Assembly (NCBI GenBank): GCA_013297995.1
Contig: JAAFJB010000002.1
Span: 16,155-80,154, forward strand
Source of the DNA: Chitinophagales bacterium
Lineage (GTDB): Bacteria > Bacteroidota > Bacteroidia > Chitinophagales > Chitinophagaceae
Length of the DNA: 64,000 nucleotides
Direction: 5' to 3'
Position numbers and translations under genes: made by a program. The notes under the pieces were generated by a model, which saw only the letters and a list, made by a program, of their open reading frames with translations, had not been told where the DNA came from and ran no database searches. This document shows, piece by piece, positions 31,376 through 41,087 of this stretch. Position 1 is the stretch's first letter; every line of letters starts with the position of its first letter.

Positions 31376-31639
31376 TTAAGGAAAGTATTTGTAAATCTCT
31401 TTTCTACCTAAAACACGTATCAATTCTACAGTTCCATTTTCAAAAATAAAACCAATCCGATATTCGCCCATTCTGATTCGATATGCATTTTTTAATCCGC
31501 TTAGTTTTTTGCATGAAGCTAATTCTGATAGTTTCTCTACTTGAGATAAATTGACAATAACTCTGGCTAGCATGGTCTGGGCCACAGCCGGAAGCTTCTG
31601 CGCATCTTTCTCAAAAGATCTACGGATCTCTATATTCAC
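31376..31639 (-). CDS. RelE/ParE-family toxin
   Basis: RSFEKDAQKLP, LSGLKNAYRIRMGEYRIGF, LGRKEIYKYFP; overlaps the antitoxin stop. Confidence 0.87.
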   Translation of the reverse strand: MNIEIRRSFEKDAQKLPAVAQTMLARVIVNLSQVEKLSELASCKKLSGLKNAYRIRMGEYRIGFIFENGTVELIRVLGRKEIYKYFP

Positions 31640-31836
31640 TTAGCCTGTTTTAACCGCTTCAAAAAATCTGCTTTTTCGATTTTGGTCAGTAATGCAGTTT
31701 TTCTTCCTTTCTGCATGGCATTCACTAATGCAGCATCCTCTTCAGCTTCCGAATGAAACCCAATATTAAGGCTGCTCAAAAAAGCCACCACTACTTTTTC
31801 TTGTTGCTTATTTCGGGGATTAATTATAAGTGCCAT
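31636..31836 (-). CDS. antitoxin partner of the RelE/ParE toxin
   Basis: 66 aa ORF overlapping the toxin start by 4 nt. Confidence 0.75.
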   Translation of the reverse strand: MALIINPRNKQQEKVVVAFLSSLNIGFHSEAEEDAALVNAMQKGRKTALLTKIEKADFLKRLKQAK

Positions 31837-32089
31837 GGTACGAATTTAAGATTTTTGATCACTAAATCAATATTTATTAAAGCTAAAAGTTTGTGACTAT
31901 CTTTCAAATTTTATCCCAGAACATGATCTCACAATTTGAAGTCTAAATTATTTCACTTATTATTATAACTACGTTTGCTACATTTATCTGAACAATATTT
32001 GGTCTTTGTGGTTCTTATTATAAACTTACAAATACAAAATTGACAGATTCTTTCGATGCGGATATTAATACTCATTGTGTTTCGGTGTG

Positions 32090-32365
32090 TTAGGTTTCAG
32101 TTACTCTAAGTGTATCATGTTCCCCCAATCTTTCTTTAATCTGCTTTAGTTGCTCCCTTATATCAGTTTCTTTCAATACCACTTTTCTTATTTCTATAAA
32201 AACCCGCATAATGGCTATATTCATGTTTATTGCCTTCACTACATAGTGATATCTAGTAATAGGAGAAAAAAACTTGAAAATGTAACTTTTTAAATGTGCA
32301 GAGTCATCATGAGAACGGTCACATTGAATAAATCTCAAATCGTAACCAGGAAAATCAAAGGTCAA
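32090..32365 (-). pseudogene. remnant of ORF6N/KilA-N-type DNA-binding protein
   Basis: Only the C-terminal ORF6N-like stretch (AINMNIAIMRVFIEIRKVVLKETDIREQLKQIKERLGEHD) is recognisable; the N-terminus does not fit the family. Confidence 0.45.
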
Positions 32366-32703
32366 GGAACTAATAACTTATGATCAGCAGGCATAGAAAT
32401 TGAGCTGTTTTGCTTTTCAGAAATCCGTTCAGATTGAAAAAATGGATTATCCAATGACAATCTATAAACTACAGAATCCTTTTCAGCTGAGACGTTTGAC
32501 CATTGCAAACGCTGCCCTTTGATTGCTTTGTATGTTTACGTTCTTTTTCCATAGTTTAGAGATAATGAGATTTACACTTATTATTTTCCAAAATAACTAT
32601 AAAATCAAATTTTTATACCATTTTTTAATATAAAAAATGCATTTTTCTTGATTATCTGATAAACAAACAAGTATTAACGCAAAACAACCTTATACTTAAA
32701 AGC

Positions 32704-32732
32704 ATAAAAAAAGCCCCATTTAACAGGCTTTT
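32704..32732 (-). terminator. Rho-independent terminator downstream of mnmE
   Basis: Minus strand AAAAGCC-TGTTAAATGG-GGCTTTTTTTATG. Confidence 0.65.
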
Positions 32733-32774
32733 AAGGTGTTTACTATAAATTTGGTAGAGGGTTGTTTCAGGCTA

Positions 32775-34157
32775 TTACTTTCCGATACAAAACTTACTAA
32801 ATATAAAATCTAATTGATCTTCGTGCGTAATTTGTCCCGTTATGTTACCCAAATGATTCAGGCACTGCCGAATATCCAATGCCAGCAAATCGCCTGGTAT
32901 ATGGTTCTCCAAGCCTTCGCTTACTTCCGTTAATGATTGAGACAATTGCAATAGCGCTTGATGGTGGCGTGCATTGGTAACGATGGTACTCTCCAATTGA
33001 ATTCCACTTCCTATGGTTGCTGCCACCAATTCCTTTTTTAATACTTCAATATTCCACTGCGTTTTTGCTGCTATAAAAATACATTTTTTAAACCCCGCAT
33101 ATTTCATTGCCAAATCTTCATTAAAAGCTTCCGCTTTATTGCCTACCAACAAATAATTAATCTGCTCTGCATCCATTTCTTTTACCAATTCCTGCAACTC
33201 CTCCACGCCCATTTCATCCACATCAAATAAATACAATACCAACTGCGCGGATCGCATTTTCTCTTTGCTCTTACTCACCCCTATCTGCTCAATCGTATCA
33301 TTCGTATGCTCCCTTATTCCCGCTGTATCTATCAGCCTAAATAATACCCCTTCTATATTCAACACTTCTTCAATAGTGTCTCTTGTTGTGCCGGCTATCT
33401 CACTTACAATAGCCCTATTTTCATTTAATAAAGTGTTGAGTAAAGTAGATTTGCCCGCATTTGGTTTACCTATTATGGCCACCTGTACGCCATTCTTTAT
33501 TACATTTCCCAATCGGAACGAGGAAATCAATGCCTGAGTGGTTATCTGTAACTGGGTTATCAATTGCCTGAATTTTTCACGATCCGCAAAAGCCACATCT
33601 TCTTGTGAAAAATCCAATTCCAATTCTATCAAGGCAGAAAATCCAATAAGTTGCTCTCGCAGTGCTTTTAAATCGGATGAGAAACCACCCCGCATGGTAT
33701 GCAGTGCGGCTTTGCGACTGGCTTCTGTATTACTCGCTATTAAATCGGCTACTGCCTCTGCTTGTACAAGATCTAACTTGCCATTTAAAAATGCCCTTTG
33801 TGTAAACTCACCGGGCTTGGCCATCCGAACGCCTCGTGAAGTAATGCTTTCTATAATTTTTTCTTGAATATAGGGCGAACCGTGACAACTTATTTCAATA
33901 ATATCTTCCCCCGTATATGATTTGGGTGATTTGTAAAGTGATAATACCACTTCGTCTAGTACAACTCCTTCGTGTTTCAACAAACCCACTTGTAGGGTAT
34001 GTGATGGCATCGCATTTAAATCCTTCGAAGGAAACAATTCATTCATTACTTGAAAAGTTTTAGAACCACTCAATCGTATCACTCCTATAGCACCTATGCC
34101 TGGTGCTGTTGCCAATGCAACTATGGTATCATCCCAACCTTGTAATAAAGTATTCAT
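32775..34157 (-). CDS. mnmE: tRNA uridine-5-carboxymethylaminomethyl(34) synthesis GTPase MnmE
   Basis: GxPNAGKST, DTAGIRE, C-terminal CIGK; start MNTLLQGWDD at 34157. Confidence 0.95.
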   Translation of the reverse strand: MNTLLQGWDDTIVALATAPGIGAIGVIRLSGSKTFQVMNELFPSKDLNAMPSHTLQVGLLKHEGVVLDEVVLSLYKSPKSYTGEDIIEISCHGSPYIQEKIIESITSRGVRMAKPGEFTQRAFLNGKLDLVQAEAVADLIASNTEASRKAALHTMRGGFSSDLKALREQLIGFSALIELELDFSQEDVAFADREKFRQLITQLQITTQALISSFRLGNVIKNGVQVAIIGKPNAGKSTLLNTLLNENRAIVSEIAGTTRDTIEEVLNIEGVLFRLIDTAGIREHTNDTIEQIGVSKSKEKMRSAQLVLYLFDVDEMGVEELQELVKEMDAEQINYLLVGNKAEAFNEDLAMKYAGFKKCIFIAAKTQWNIEVLKKELVAATIGSGIQLESTIVTNARHHQALLQLSQSLTEVSEGLENHIPGDLLALDIRQCLNHLGNITGQITHEDQLDFIFSKFCIGK

Positions 34158-34222
34158 ATGTAAAGTTAGCAAATTCAACAGGAAGCAAAAAACAAGTACC
34201 AGCCCTAGCCGCATTTTAATAA

Positions 34223-34252
34223 ACAAAAAATGCCCCTTCATTAGAAGAGGCA
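34223..34252 (-). terminator. Rho-independent terminator downstream of tonB
   Basis: Minus strand TGCCTCTTC-TAAT-GAAGGGGCA-TTTTTTG. Confidence 0.7.
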
Positions 34253-34277
34253 TTCCGTAAAAGAATACTATTATTTT

Positions 34278-35105
34278 TTATTCTTCAGAAACCACAAAAG
34301 TTACTTGTTGTTTGTGACGATAAATTACGTTTCTCCCATTCTGTACTGCGGGCTTCCAGTTTGGCCCTTTTGCAATTACACGAACGGCTTCTGCTTTGGT
34401 ACCATAGCCTGGATCATTCTCCGCTACAACATCACTTACTTTACCAGCCTTATCTACTATAAAAGAAACTACAACGGTGTATTTACCTGGAGGAGCTCCA
34501 TTATCTACCGGTATGCCACTATTTAAATTGCGTTCTAAATATCTTGCCCACTGGGAAAAACCACCCGGAAATTCAGCAGGAATTTGAACCACGGTAAATA
34601 GTTTGTCATAATCCTCATCTTGTTTGGGCGCTTCTACTACACCAGTACCGCTTTCAACGGGAGGTGCTACTATACCATCATCTTTTGCACCTTCTTGGTT
34701 AATGGTACCAATCTTGGTATCTTCTAACTTATCTACTTCCTTAATTTCATCTTCTTCCTTCACTTCCTCATCTTTTACAATTTTAGGAGGTGTGAATTTG
34801 GTGATTTCTACTTTAGGAGGCTCTTGCTTAGGCGGTGGGGGTGGAGGTGGTTCTGGCTTTTTCTCTTCCTGTTTCACGTTCTCAAGGGACACATCCTGAA
34901 CAATCTGTTCCACCTTACCTTTACTAGCATTGTTGGCAACAATATTACCAACCAATACCAGTAGAATAACTACCACGGTTCCAACCAAAGCGTAAGCCAT
35001 TCGCTTATTGTAGCTTTTGCGTAAGTCGTATGCGCCGTACTCTTTATTCTTACCATCAAAGATGATATCGAGTACATCAGCCGTCATGATTTTATTTACA
35101 TCCAT
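34278..35105 (-). CDS. tonB: energy transducer TonB
   Basis: One TM, proline-rich PPPPPPPKQEPP linker, C-terminal TonB domain. Confidence 0.9.
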   Translation of the reverse strand: MDVNKIMTADVLDIIFDGKNKEYGAYDLRKSYNKRMAYALVGTVVVILLVLVGNIVANNASKGKVEQIVQDVSLENVKQEEKKPEPPPPPPPKQEPPKVEITKFTPPKIVKDEEVKEEDEIKEVDKLEDTKIGTINQEGAKDDGIVAPPVESGTGVVEAPKQDEDYDKLFTVVQIPAEFPGGFSQWARYLERNLNSGIPVDNGAPPGKYTVVVSFIVDKAGKVSDVVAENDPGYGTKAEAVRVIAKGPNWKPAVQNGRNVIYRHKQQVTFVVSEE

Positions 35106-35140
35106 TGTAAAAATATTAATAGGTTAACTATTGATTGATA

Positions 35141-35692
35141 TTATTTAGCAGAAGTAGATGCGCCAGCAGCATCCGAGATTTTCACCAACTGCTCTTCTCC
35201 ATCTGAAATATCCACCAACGCGTATCTTTTCAGTACATTAATGGCCATTTCATCTAAAATATCAATTAGGTTTTTATAATTACACTCGGAAGAAGGTTTC
35301 AAAATCACCACCAAATCCTTTTCAGGGGTATTGCGCTTTTTATCTATCAACACATTCCTGATTTCCTTAAAGCTGGACGATTTAAAATTTGAACCATCTA
35401 CTTTAAGTTGACCTTCATAATAAAAAACATTATTGTCTTTCCCCAATAAAATAGTAATTACACCAGACTCTTTTGCCTTATTCTGATCCTCGGGTTTATC
35501 TGCATCCTTAGGTATGATGAGCTTCATAGCCGTAGGCTGGCTCATAGTTGTGGTGAAGATAAAAAACGTAATCAACAAGAAACCTAAGTCAACCATAGGT
35601 GTTAAGTCAACCCTGGTTGATAATTTTTTTCCTTTCTTAACACCGGGGCCTTTCTTATGACCACCGCCGCTGGAAGTATCCATTTCTGCCAT
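35141..35692 (-). CDS. exbD: biopolymer transporter ExbD
   Basis: RVDLTPMVDLGFLLITFFIFTT. Confidence 0.9.
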   Translation of the reverse strand: MAEMDTSSGGGHKKGPGVKKGKKLSTRVDLTPMVDLGFLLITFFIFTTTMSQPTAMKLIIPKDADKPEDQNKAKESGVITILLGKDNNVFYYEGQLKVDGSNFKSSSFKEIRNVLIDKKRNTPEKDLVVILKPSSECNYKNLIDILDEMAINVLKRYALVDISDGEEQLVKISDAAGASTSAK

Positions 35693-35724
35693 GTCGGTAG
35701 AATTTAGTTTTCGTTAATAATAAA

Positions 35725-36375
35725 TTACTCTTCTCGCTTGTCGCCACTTTGATTCATCTTCCACAAATCTGTTCCCTCAGGAGCAGCTTCTGGATTGGTT
35801 ATCATCTGGAATTTTAAAATATCATTCTTTTTAAACGCATCAATAACCGCTTTAAAAGAGGGATATTTAGATAGGTTATCACCCTTCAACAAGAATGCAG
35901 GTTCTTTCTGACCCAAATACGTGTCTTTTATCACCCGCATCCAAACAGTCAACTCATTGTTGGCGGTATCTTTAACAGGTATCCCAGGTAATTTATCCCC
36001 TTTTCGTTGGTCTTCTGGCATGGCTAAGAAAGAAGCCAAACTTCCTAATGGAGCACCAAAAAATAGGGCTTTTTTAAATGCTTTCGCATCTAATTTCAAA
36101 CCCCGGGTGGTATTTAATGTATTGGCCATGATTTCTTTTTTGTCCTCATCGTCCATTTCAAGAAACACTTTACCATCCTTATCTAATATCACCATTACAT
36201 AATCTTTCTGAGGTGCTACTTTAGCTGCAACTGAGTTGGGAGTTGTTACTGCAATAGCTTCCGATGGCTTAAACTTGGTCGTTAAAATAAAGAACGACAA
36301 CAAGAGAAAAGCTACGTCGCACATGGCGGTCATATCAATATTCGTACTCTTTCGAGGCAATTTGGCTCTACCCAT
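35725..36375 (-). CDS. exbD: biopolymer transporter ExbD (second copy)
   Basis: TNIDMTAMCDVAFLLLSFFILTT. Confidence 0.88.
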   Translation of the reverse strand: MGRAKLPRKSTNIDMTAMCDVAFLLLSFFILTTKFKPSEAIAVTTPNSVAAKVAPQKDYVMVILDKDGKVFLEMDDEDKKEIMANTLNTTRGLKLDAKAFKKALFFGAPLGSLASFLAMPEDQRKGDKLPGIPVKDTANNELTVWMRVIKDTYLGQKEPAFLLKGDNLSKYPSFKAVIDAFKKNDILKFQMITNPEAAPEGTDLWKMNQSGDKREE

Positions 36376-36443
36376 TGTTTTTGATTTAACTATTTCACTT
36401 TTATTAGATTCAAATGCTTACAGATTCCACAAATAATTATTCA

Positions 36444-37301
36444 TTATTTGTAATTAGCTGCAAAACTTTGGGTTAAAGTAAAACCAGATTCATCAATACC
36501 GTAGGTAATTCCATCAATACGAGTGGTAAATACGTTGTAGAAAATAATGGCAATAGCAGAAGTTCCAATACCCAATGCAGTATTAAATAAGGCTTCTGAT
36601 ATACCTTTCGACAGCTCACGAGCCGCATCTCCACCGCCTTCATCGCCCAATGCAGAGAACGACTTAATCATTCCCAACACCGTTCCAAATAAGCCCAATA
36701 GGGTTGCTACGGATGCAATGGTTGATAAGAATACCAAGTTCTTCTCTAACATAGGTAATTCCAATGCGGTTGCTTCTTCAATTTCCTTTTGAATATTCAA
36801 TACTTTTTGCTCGGTTTCTAATTCAGTATTCGAAATCATTTCTTTATACTTTTTCAATCCCGCTTTCATTACATTTCCTACTGAACCTTTTTGCTTATCA
36901 CAAGCAGCCAATGCTTTATCTACTTCTTTATTGGCTAAATGGAATTGCACGCTGCGAACGAATTCAGCATTGTTGCCTGTACCAGTAGCTTTTACCACTG
37001 TTAACATACGTTCAATTACAAAAATCATTACAATTAAAAAGTTACCAATCAAAATAGGTACAACTATACCACCTTCATACATTTTACTTAAGCCTGTTTT
37101 TGGGCCTTTGTGACTAGGCCAAAATCCACCTGTTAAATCAGGTGTGGTAAAATTACTATCGGCACCCAGCCAAAATCTCCATAATACATAACCTAGTACA
37201 ATGCCTAAAAATGGGGCAATCCATGAAATAATATTGCTGCTCTTCTTGGGTTGAGGGGAAGACGCGGATTTCACTGCAGCGGTTGGTTTAATTTCAGCCA
37301 T
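36444..37301 (-). CDS. exbB: MotA/TolQ/ExbB proton channel family protein
   Basis: TM architecture and LLGLFGTVLGMIKSF...ISEALFNTALGI. Confidence 0.9.
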   Translation of the reverse strand: MAEIKPTAAVKSASSPQPKKSSNIISWIAPFLGIVLGYVLWRFWLGADSNFTTPDLTGGFWPSHKGPKTGLSKMYEGGIVVPILIGNFLIVMIFVIERMLTVVKATGTGNNAEFVRSVQFHLANKEVDKALAACDKQKGSVGNVMKAGLKKYKEMISNTELETEQKVLNIQKEIEEATALELPMLEKNLVFLSTIASVATLLGLFGTVLGMIKSFSALGDEGGGDAARELSKGISEALFNTALGIGTSAIAIIFYNVFTTRIDGITYGIDESGFTLTQSFAANYK

Positions 37302-37686
37302 GACTCAATTGGTTTTTGATTTTTTTAATATTACAAATGGTTTAAGAATGTGTCCCAACCAGCTTTTCAACCTTTGCAATTGCATTTTTGGGGGTTAAAA
37401 AAGCCAGAAAGAGAATACAAAATAGGGATTTTATTTAATGCAACAAATTTGTTGGCAATATTATTTTGTTAGTTTTAATACCAACCCTTCCACCGCTCAT
37501 CCATTATCACTTGGGAAATATATAATTGAATGGTGTACACAGCTATCTTTATTGCCATTTATTCACTAAAATTTTCTTATAAAATGAGCCATAACTAGCA
37601 TTCAATAACAACCTAGCTGTTAATTTGCGAAACAAAGTTCATCGGAGCTCTTTCCAAGTGGCCATTAAAACAATAAAAATTAATAC

Positions 37687-40242
37687 ATGAAATTACTATT
37701 CACCTCCTCATTCGTTTTTTTTACTTTAGCAGTATCCGCACAACAAAAGCCTCAAAGCCCTTCTAGTTTGCCTGTAATGGCTCCTGCATCCACTTCCACC
37801 CCTGGCTTACCCGCCAGCTCAAACAGTTTTAAACAAGGCCCCAAAGCTTTTAAAGATTTAATTACCGATAAAGCTATTACCCAAAAGGGTTTGTTCACAG
37901 TTCATAAAGTAGATGAAAAATATTATTTTGAAATTGCAGATTCTATCCTTGGCAGATCTATTCTATCCGTAGTTCGTTTTACCAAAGTACCTGCTGGCGC
38001 GGGTTATGGCGGTGAAATAGCCAACGAACAAGGCCAAACCCTTCAATTTGAAAAAGGCCCCAACCATACCATTTTCCTAAGAACCATTACTTTGGTAAAT
38101 ACTGCGGATTCTACCCAAGATATTTCCAAAGCTGTATCCCTTTCTAATGTAAACACCATTTCAGCAGCTTTTCCAATAGCCGCTTTTGGAAGAGATTCCA
38201 ATTCTTATATTATTGACTTTACCGATTTTATAAAAGGTGATCAACAATCCATTGGCATCAGCCCCAATACCAAAAGAAGGTATAATTTCTCTAGCCTCGC
38301 CAGCGACCGTTCTTATATTGCTAAAATCTACAGCTTCCCATTAAATACTGAAATTAAAACAGTAAAAACTTTTATTGCCATGCCCTCTGGTGGCCCCAGC
38401 ATTGGCTTTCCCGGATCTTCGGCTACAATTAAAGCCGCCAACGATGCGGGCGCTGTAACAGTTGAATTAAATACTTCTTTATTACTATTGCCCAAAACTC
38501 CTATGGAGCGCAGAATTGCCGACCGCCGTGTTGGGTACTTTACCCGTGGTTTTGTGCGTTATAGCGATACACAACAAAAAGTAGAAAGAATTAATTTTGC
38601 GGTGCGTTGGAGGCTAGAACCCAAAGCAGGCGACTGGGAAAAATGGATGCTGGGCGAATTGGTTGAACCCAATAAACCCATTATTTATTATATTGATCCC
38701 GCCACGCCCAAACAATGGCGCAAGCACTTAATTGCTGGCATTAATGATTGGCAAATTGCCTTTGAAAAAGCGGGTTTTAAAAACGCCATCATGGGTATGG
38801 AATGGCCTGAAAACGACTCTTCTATGAGCCTAGAAGACGCCCGATTTTCAGTAGTAAGGTATTTTGCCTCTGATATTGAAAATGCCTACGGCCCAAATGT
38901 TAACGATCCTCGCAGCGGTGAAATTTTAGAAAGCCATATTGGATGGTACCATAATGTGATGAAATTGGTACACGATTGGTATATGATTCAAGCTTCGGCA
39001 GTTGATCCCGCCGCTCGCACCATGAAAATGGATGATAACTTAATGGGCGACCTTATTCGCTTTGTTTCTTCCCATGAAGTGGGTCACACGCTTGGCCTAG
39101 CTCACAATATGGGCAGCAGTAGCAAAACTCCTGTGGAAAAATTAAGAGACAAAACTTGGGTAGAAGCCAATGGCCATACTGCTTCTATTATGGACTATGC
39201 CCGTTTTAATTATGTGGCCCAACCAGAAGACAATATCTCTCGGAAGGGACTTTACCCTCGTATTGGCGATTACGATAAATGGGCCATCAAATGGGGATAT
39301 GGATATATTCCAGGTGCCAACGAAGAAGCTACCAAAAAAAATAGCAGTGCTATGGTTACCGCTGCTTTACAAGCCAACCCTAGGCATTGGTTTGGAACTT
39401 ATGAAAGGGGCAATAGAAACGACCCTAGGAGTCAGAGCGAAGACCTCAGCAATAATGCCGTTAAAGCCAGTGAATATGGTATTTTAAACCTTAAACGCAT
39501 TTTAAAAGGTTTACCCGAGTGGACCAAAGAAGAAGCCGATCAATACGAAAACCTAGCCGCAATGTATGGTGAACTATTGGGTCAGTTTAGAACCTATGCA
39601 GGTCACGTATTAGCGCATATAGGCGGTGTATATGAAACATTTAAAACAGCAGCACAAAATGAACCTGTGTATGAAATTACCCCTAAATCAACCCAGAAAG
39701 AAGCAGCGGCTTTTTTAAATAAGCAGGTTTTTGAAACTCCCAGTTGGCTTATTGAAAAAGAACTTTGGAATAAATTCAACAATCCCACTTCCGCCAACCC
39801 TGTAATTGCAGCGCAAGAAGCCATTTTGAATTCGCTGATTAGTGGAGATAGAATGGGGCGACTTCAACTAAGTGCCGAACGTTTTGGCGATCAAAATAGC
39901 TATACCGCTCTTGAACTATTAAATGATCTTGAAACAAACCTTTTTAGTGAATTGAATAGTAAAAAAACCATTGATTCCCATCGCAGATTTCTACAAAGGG
40001 CTTATATAAATCGATTAGTGAATATCATCAGTCCTGCCAATAATACCCTTGTTATTGTGAGTTTTGGAGGAAGCAGTTCGATGGACATAAGCAAGTCTGA
40101 TATACCCGCCATTGTTAGGGCTCAACTGATTTCCCTTCGTGCAAAAATTACGGCTTCAATTGCCACTACCAGTCAAAAATTAAGCAAGATTCATCTGCAA
40201 GAACTTGCCGAGAATATAAAACGCGGCCTCGATCCAAAATAA
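37687..40242 (+). CDS. secreted zinc-dependent metalloprotease (DUF5117/DUF5118 type)
   Basis: Signal peptide; HEVGHTLGLAHN zinc site; SIMDYARFN Met-turn. Confidence 0.9.
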   Translation: MKLLFTSSFVFFTLAVSAQQKPQSPSSLPVMAPASTSTPGLPASSNSFKQGPKAFKDLITDKAITQKGLFTVHKVDEKYYFEIADSILGRSILSVVRFTKVPAGAGYGGEIANEQGQTLQFEKGPNHTIFLRTITLVNTADSTQDISKAVSLSNVNTISAAFPIAAFGRDSNSYIIDFTDFIKGDQQSIGISPNTKRRYNFSSLASDRSYIAKIYSFPLNTEIKTVKTFIAMPSGGPSIGFPGSSATIKAANDAGAVTVELNTSLLLLPKTPMERRIADRRVGYFTRGFVRYSDTQQKVERINFAVRWRLEPKAGDWEKWMLGELVEPNKPIIYYIDPATPKQWRKHLIAGINDWQIAFEKAGFKNAIMGMEWPENDSSMSLEDARFSVVRYFASDIENAYGPNVNDPRSGEILESHIGWYHNVMKLVHDWYMIQASAVDPAARTMKMDDNLMGDLIRFVSSHEVGHTLGLAHNMGSSSKTPVEKLRDKTWVEANGHTASIMDYARFNYVAQPEDNISRKGLYPRIGDYDKWAIKWGYGYIPGANEEATKKNSSAMVTAALQANPRHWFGTYERGNRNDPRSQSEDLSNNAVKASEYGILNLKRILKGLPEWTKEEADQYENLAAMYGELLGQFRTYAGHVLAHIGGVYETFKTAAQNEPVYEITPKSTQKEAAAFLNKQVFETPSWLIEKELWNKFNNPTSANPVIAAQEAILNSLISGDRMGRLQLSAERFGDQNSYTALELLNDLETNLFSELNSKKTIDSHRRFLQRAYINRLVNIISPANNTLVIVSFGGSSSMDISKSDIPAIVRAQLISLRAKITASIATTSQKLSKIHLQELAENIKRGLDPK

Positions 40243-40262
40243 AATTCAATTCTACCCACCTA

Positions 40263-40296
40263 TGCCCTACTAATTTTGTGATTAGTGGGGCATTTT
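40263..40296 (+). terminator. Rho-independent terminator after the metalloprotease
   Basis: TGCCCTACTAAT-TTTGTG-ATTAGTGGGGCA-TTTTATAA. Confidence 0.75.
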
Positions 40297-40354
40297 ATAA
40301 CCCTAAGTAATAAAGCTTTTTTTTTACAAAGCCTCCATTTCGTATATTTACCCA

Positions 40355-41080
40355 ATGAAAAAATGGATGCTTTTTTTTGTCCTCTCTTGCCTTGTAACTA
40401 GTGTATTTTCCCAACAAAAAAATATGGTTTGGGGCTATTTAAAAGATAGTATTACTCGTGAACCAATTGTGTTAGCAAGTATCACTAACTTAAATAGAAA
40501 GCATACGGTTATGACCAACAATGCGGGTCGTTTTAAAATTGAATTACACGAAAACGAAGTGCTTGCTTTTGCAGCAGTTGGTTATTATTTTGATACCGTT
40601 CAATTTCACAAAGCCATTTTTCATAAAGATACTTTACAGTTACACCTATCTCCCCTCTACAAAGCACTGGCCAATGTAACCGTAACCAGTCATTCACTTC
40701 ATACTTATAGTAGAGATAGTATGGCTAGAAGAAAGGAATTTTTACAAGATATAGGAGAACATACCTTACCTGCTGTTTCCAGTGCCAACTCTGGTGCAGG
40801 TGTTGCATTGAATATTGATCGTTTTTCGAAGCGAGAAAAAAATAAAAGAAAGTCAATGGCTTTTTTTGAAACAGCCGAGCGAGAAGCTTATATTGACTAT
40901 AGAATTCCTGCTGCTATTGTTACCAAATACAGCGGTCTTAAAGAAGACGATTTAGAAGCTTTTATGCAGCTCTATAGACCCAGCTACGAATGGCTGAGAA
41001 AACATAGTACCGAAGAAGATATTAAGTACTATATTAATGAAAAACTAAAGCAATTCAACAAGAAGGGGCAAAATAATTAA
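40355..41080 (+). CDS. carboxypeptidase-like regulatory domain protein (secreted)
   Basis: Signal peptide and CarboxypepD_reg-like region (GYLKDSITREPIVLASITNLNRKHTVMTNNAGRFKI). Confidence 0.75.
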   Translation: MKKWMLFFVLSCLVTSVFSQQKNMVWGYLKDSITREPIVLASITNLNRKHTVMTNNAGRFKIELHENEVLAFAAVGYYFDTVQFHKAIFHKDTLQLHLSPLYKALANVTVTSHSLHTYSRDSMARRKEFLQDIGEHTLPAVSSANSGAGVALNIDRFSKREKNKRKSMAFFETAEREAYIDYRIPAAIVTKYSGLKEDDLEAFMQLYRPSYEWLRKHSTEEDIKYYINEKLKQFNKKGQNN

Positions 41081-41087
41081 TATACAC

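Noticed and set aside
32380-32560. Possible gene in the degraded region between the ORF6N remnant and mnmE
   Set aside because: Only short broken frames (for example KGQRLQWSNVSAEKDSVVYRLSLDNPFFQSERISEKQ) without recognisable domain or start.
34158-34253. N-terminal extension of mnmE
   Set aside because: It covers the tonB terminator and a TAACTTTA promoter box; the ATG at 34157 starts the conserved sequence.
37375-37384. TGCAATTGCA palindrome in the divergent exbB/metalloprotease spacer
   Set aside because: A single 10-bp AT-rich palindrome; not distinguishable from chance.
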